A program made the position numbers and the translations under genes. Shown in pieces: positions 63,602-64,000 of a stretch of 64,000 nucleotides of DNA (its first letter is position 1; each line of letters starts with the position of its first letter). The notes under the pieces are model-generated. The model saw only the letters and a list, made by a program, of their open reading frames with translations. It made no database searches and was not told the origin of the DNA. The stretch comes from Paraspadella gotoi (lineage: Eukaryota > Chaetognatha). The stretch is taken from the NCBI GenBank assembly GCA_051294375.1, contig CM119271.1:8457637-8521636 (forward strand). The letters run 5' to 3'.

Positions 63602-64000
63602 TAGAAAGAAATTGACGCATCTTTAAAAAAACCTCAGGATTTCAGACGGCCCCAATCTGACGAGATGGAACTAAGGATTCTCAAAGTCTTCCATCCGAAT
63701 TCTTGATGGTTTTCAAAATCAAATTGTGGGCGTCATCGTCGGCGTGGTCGACATGTAAGCGTCATTTGCTTATCGACGTTGAGTTAGTAAAAGACTTGTT
63801 TTGCAAATTCACATTGCATGTCGATGCTCTTGGCATCTAGAAGATTACCCGAGTTTACGCAAATCCCCGCGGCTTAAGAAGTTCCGACATATATGTTATT
63901 TCTTAAAATTTGAATTAAATTGGTTTACCTTTAGACAAATTTTCCATTATGCTTTTATCCTAATGTTAAAATATCAAGGAAATAAAATTATTGTTAAATC
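63334..64000. other. Right end of the window, no gene recognised
   Basis: GAC/GAT triplet-rich DNA (63440-63480), a (GA)n run at 63559-63597 and AT-rich DNA to the end. A GC-rich segment at 63480-63530 could be exonic but has no partner. Confidence 0.4.

Overview
This window is nuclear DNA from an intron-rich animal. Protein-coding genes are split into many short exons (20 to about 1,400 nt, mostly 80-250 nt) with GT-AG and a few GC-AG introns. One tRNA gene has an intron, and the noncoding DNA is full of (CT)n, (ATTC)n, (CTTT)n and similar microsatellites. The gene content is metazoan: a SID-1-type RNA channel homologue, TMEM26, NIPSNAP, SERP1/RAMP4, a DNAJB12/14 co-chaperone, a KIF14-like kinesin, a pannexin/innexin-like channel and a HEPN-NACHT protein. 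The phylum cannot be fixed from sequence alone. DZIP3-like HEPN fused to NACHT is best known from early-branching invertebrates such as cnidarians and sponges, so a marine invertebrate is a reasonable but unproven guess. Exon models were built by hand from reading frame, splice sites and phase; edges may be off by a base or two.

Layout. 1-149 (-): first exon of an RRM protein running off the window. 1.1-9.9 kb (-): SIDT gene in 20 phase-consistent exons (about 904 aa). 10.6-16.2 kb (-): KIF14-like kinesin in 21 exons (about 1,111 aa). 17.2-20.3 kb (-): C2H2 zinc-finger gene; its first intron carries an antisense tRNA-Met gene and decayed copies of it. 20.3-24.2 kb: no gene recognised, with two GC-rich patches. 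24.2-26.0 kb (-): DNAJB12/14. 27.2-28.7 kb (-): NIPSNAP. 30.0-30.2 kb (+): SERP1. 30.6-34.3 kb (-): four-TM pannexin-like channel. 35.0-37.0 kb (-): TMEM26-like. 39.3-45.6 kb (+): HEPN-NACHT gene with two candidate last exons.

45.6-64 kb is dominated by low-complexity DNA, mostly polypurine/polypyrimidine runs. It also holds a 1.9-kb near-identical duplication across an assembly gap, two foldback elements and scattered exon-like pieces of at least one plus-strand gene that I cannot name.

The genes are unrelated housekeeping, membrane and immunity loci, not an operon. Two have plausible links to RNA or innate immunity (the SID-1 homologue and the HEPN-NACHT protein), but nothing in the sequence ties them together. 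The points most worth following are the HEPN-NACHT gene with alternative tails, a dispersed repeat whose first bases form a splice donor in the channel gene, GC-AG introns and a 41-nt intron in conserved genes, the intron-containing tRNA-Met with pseudogene copies, and a foldback element with a hammerhead-like core in both arms.
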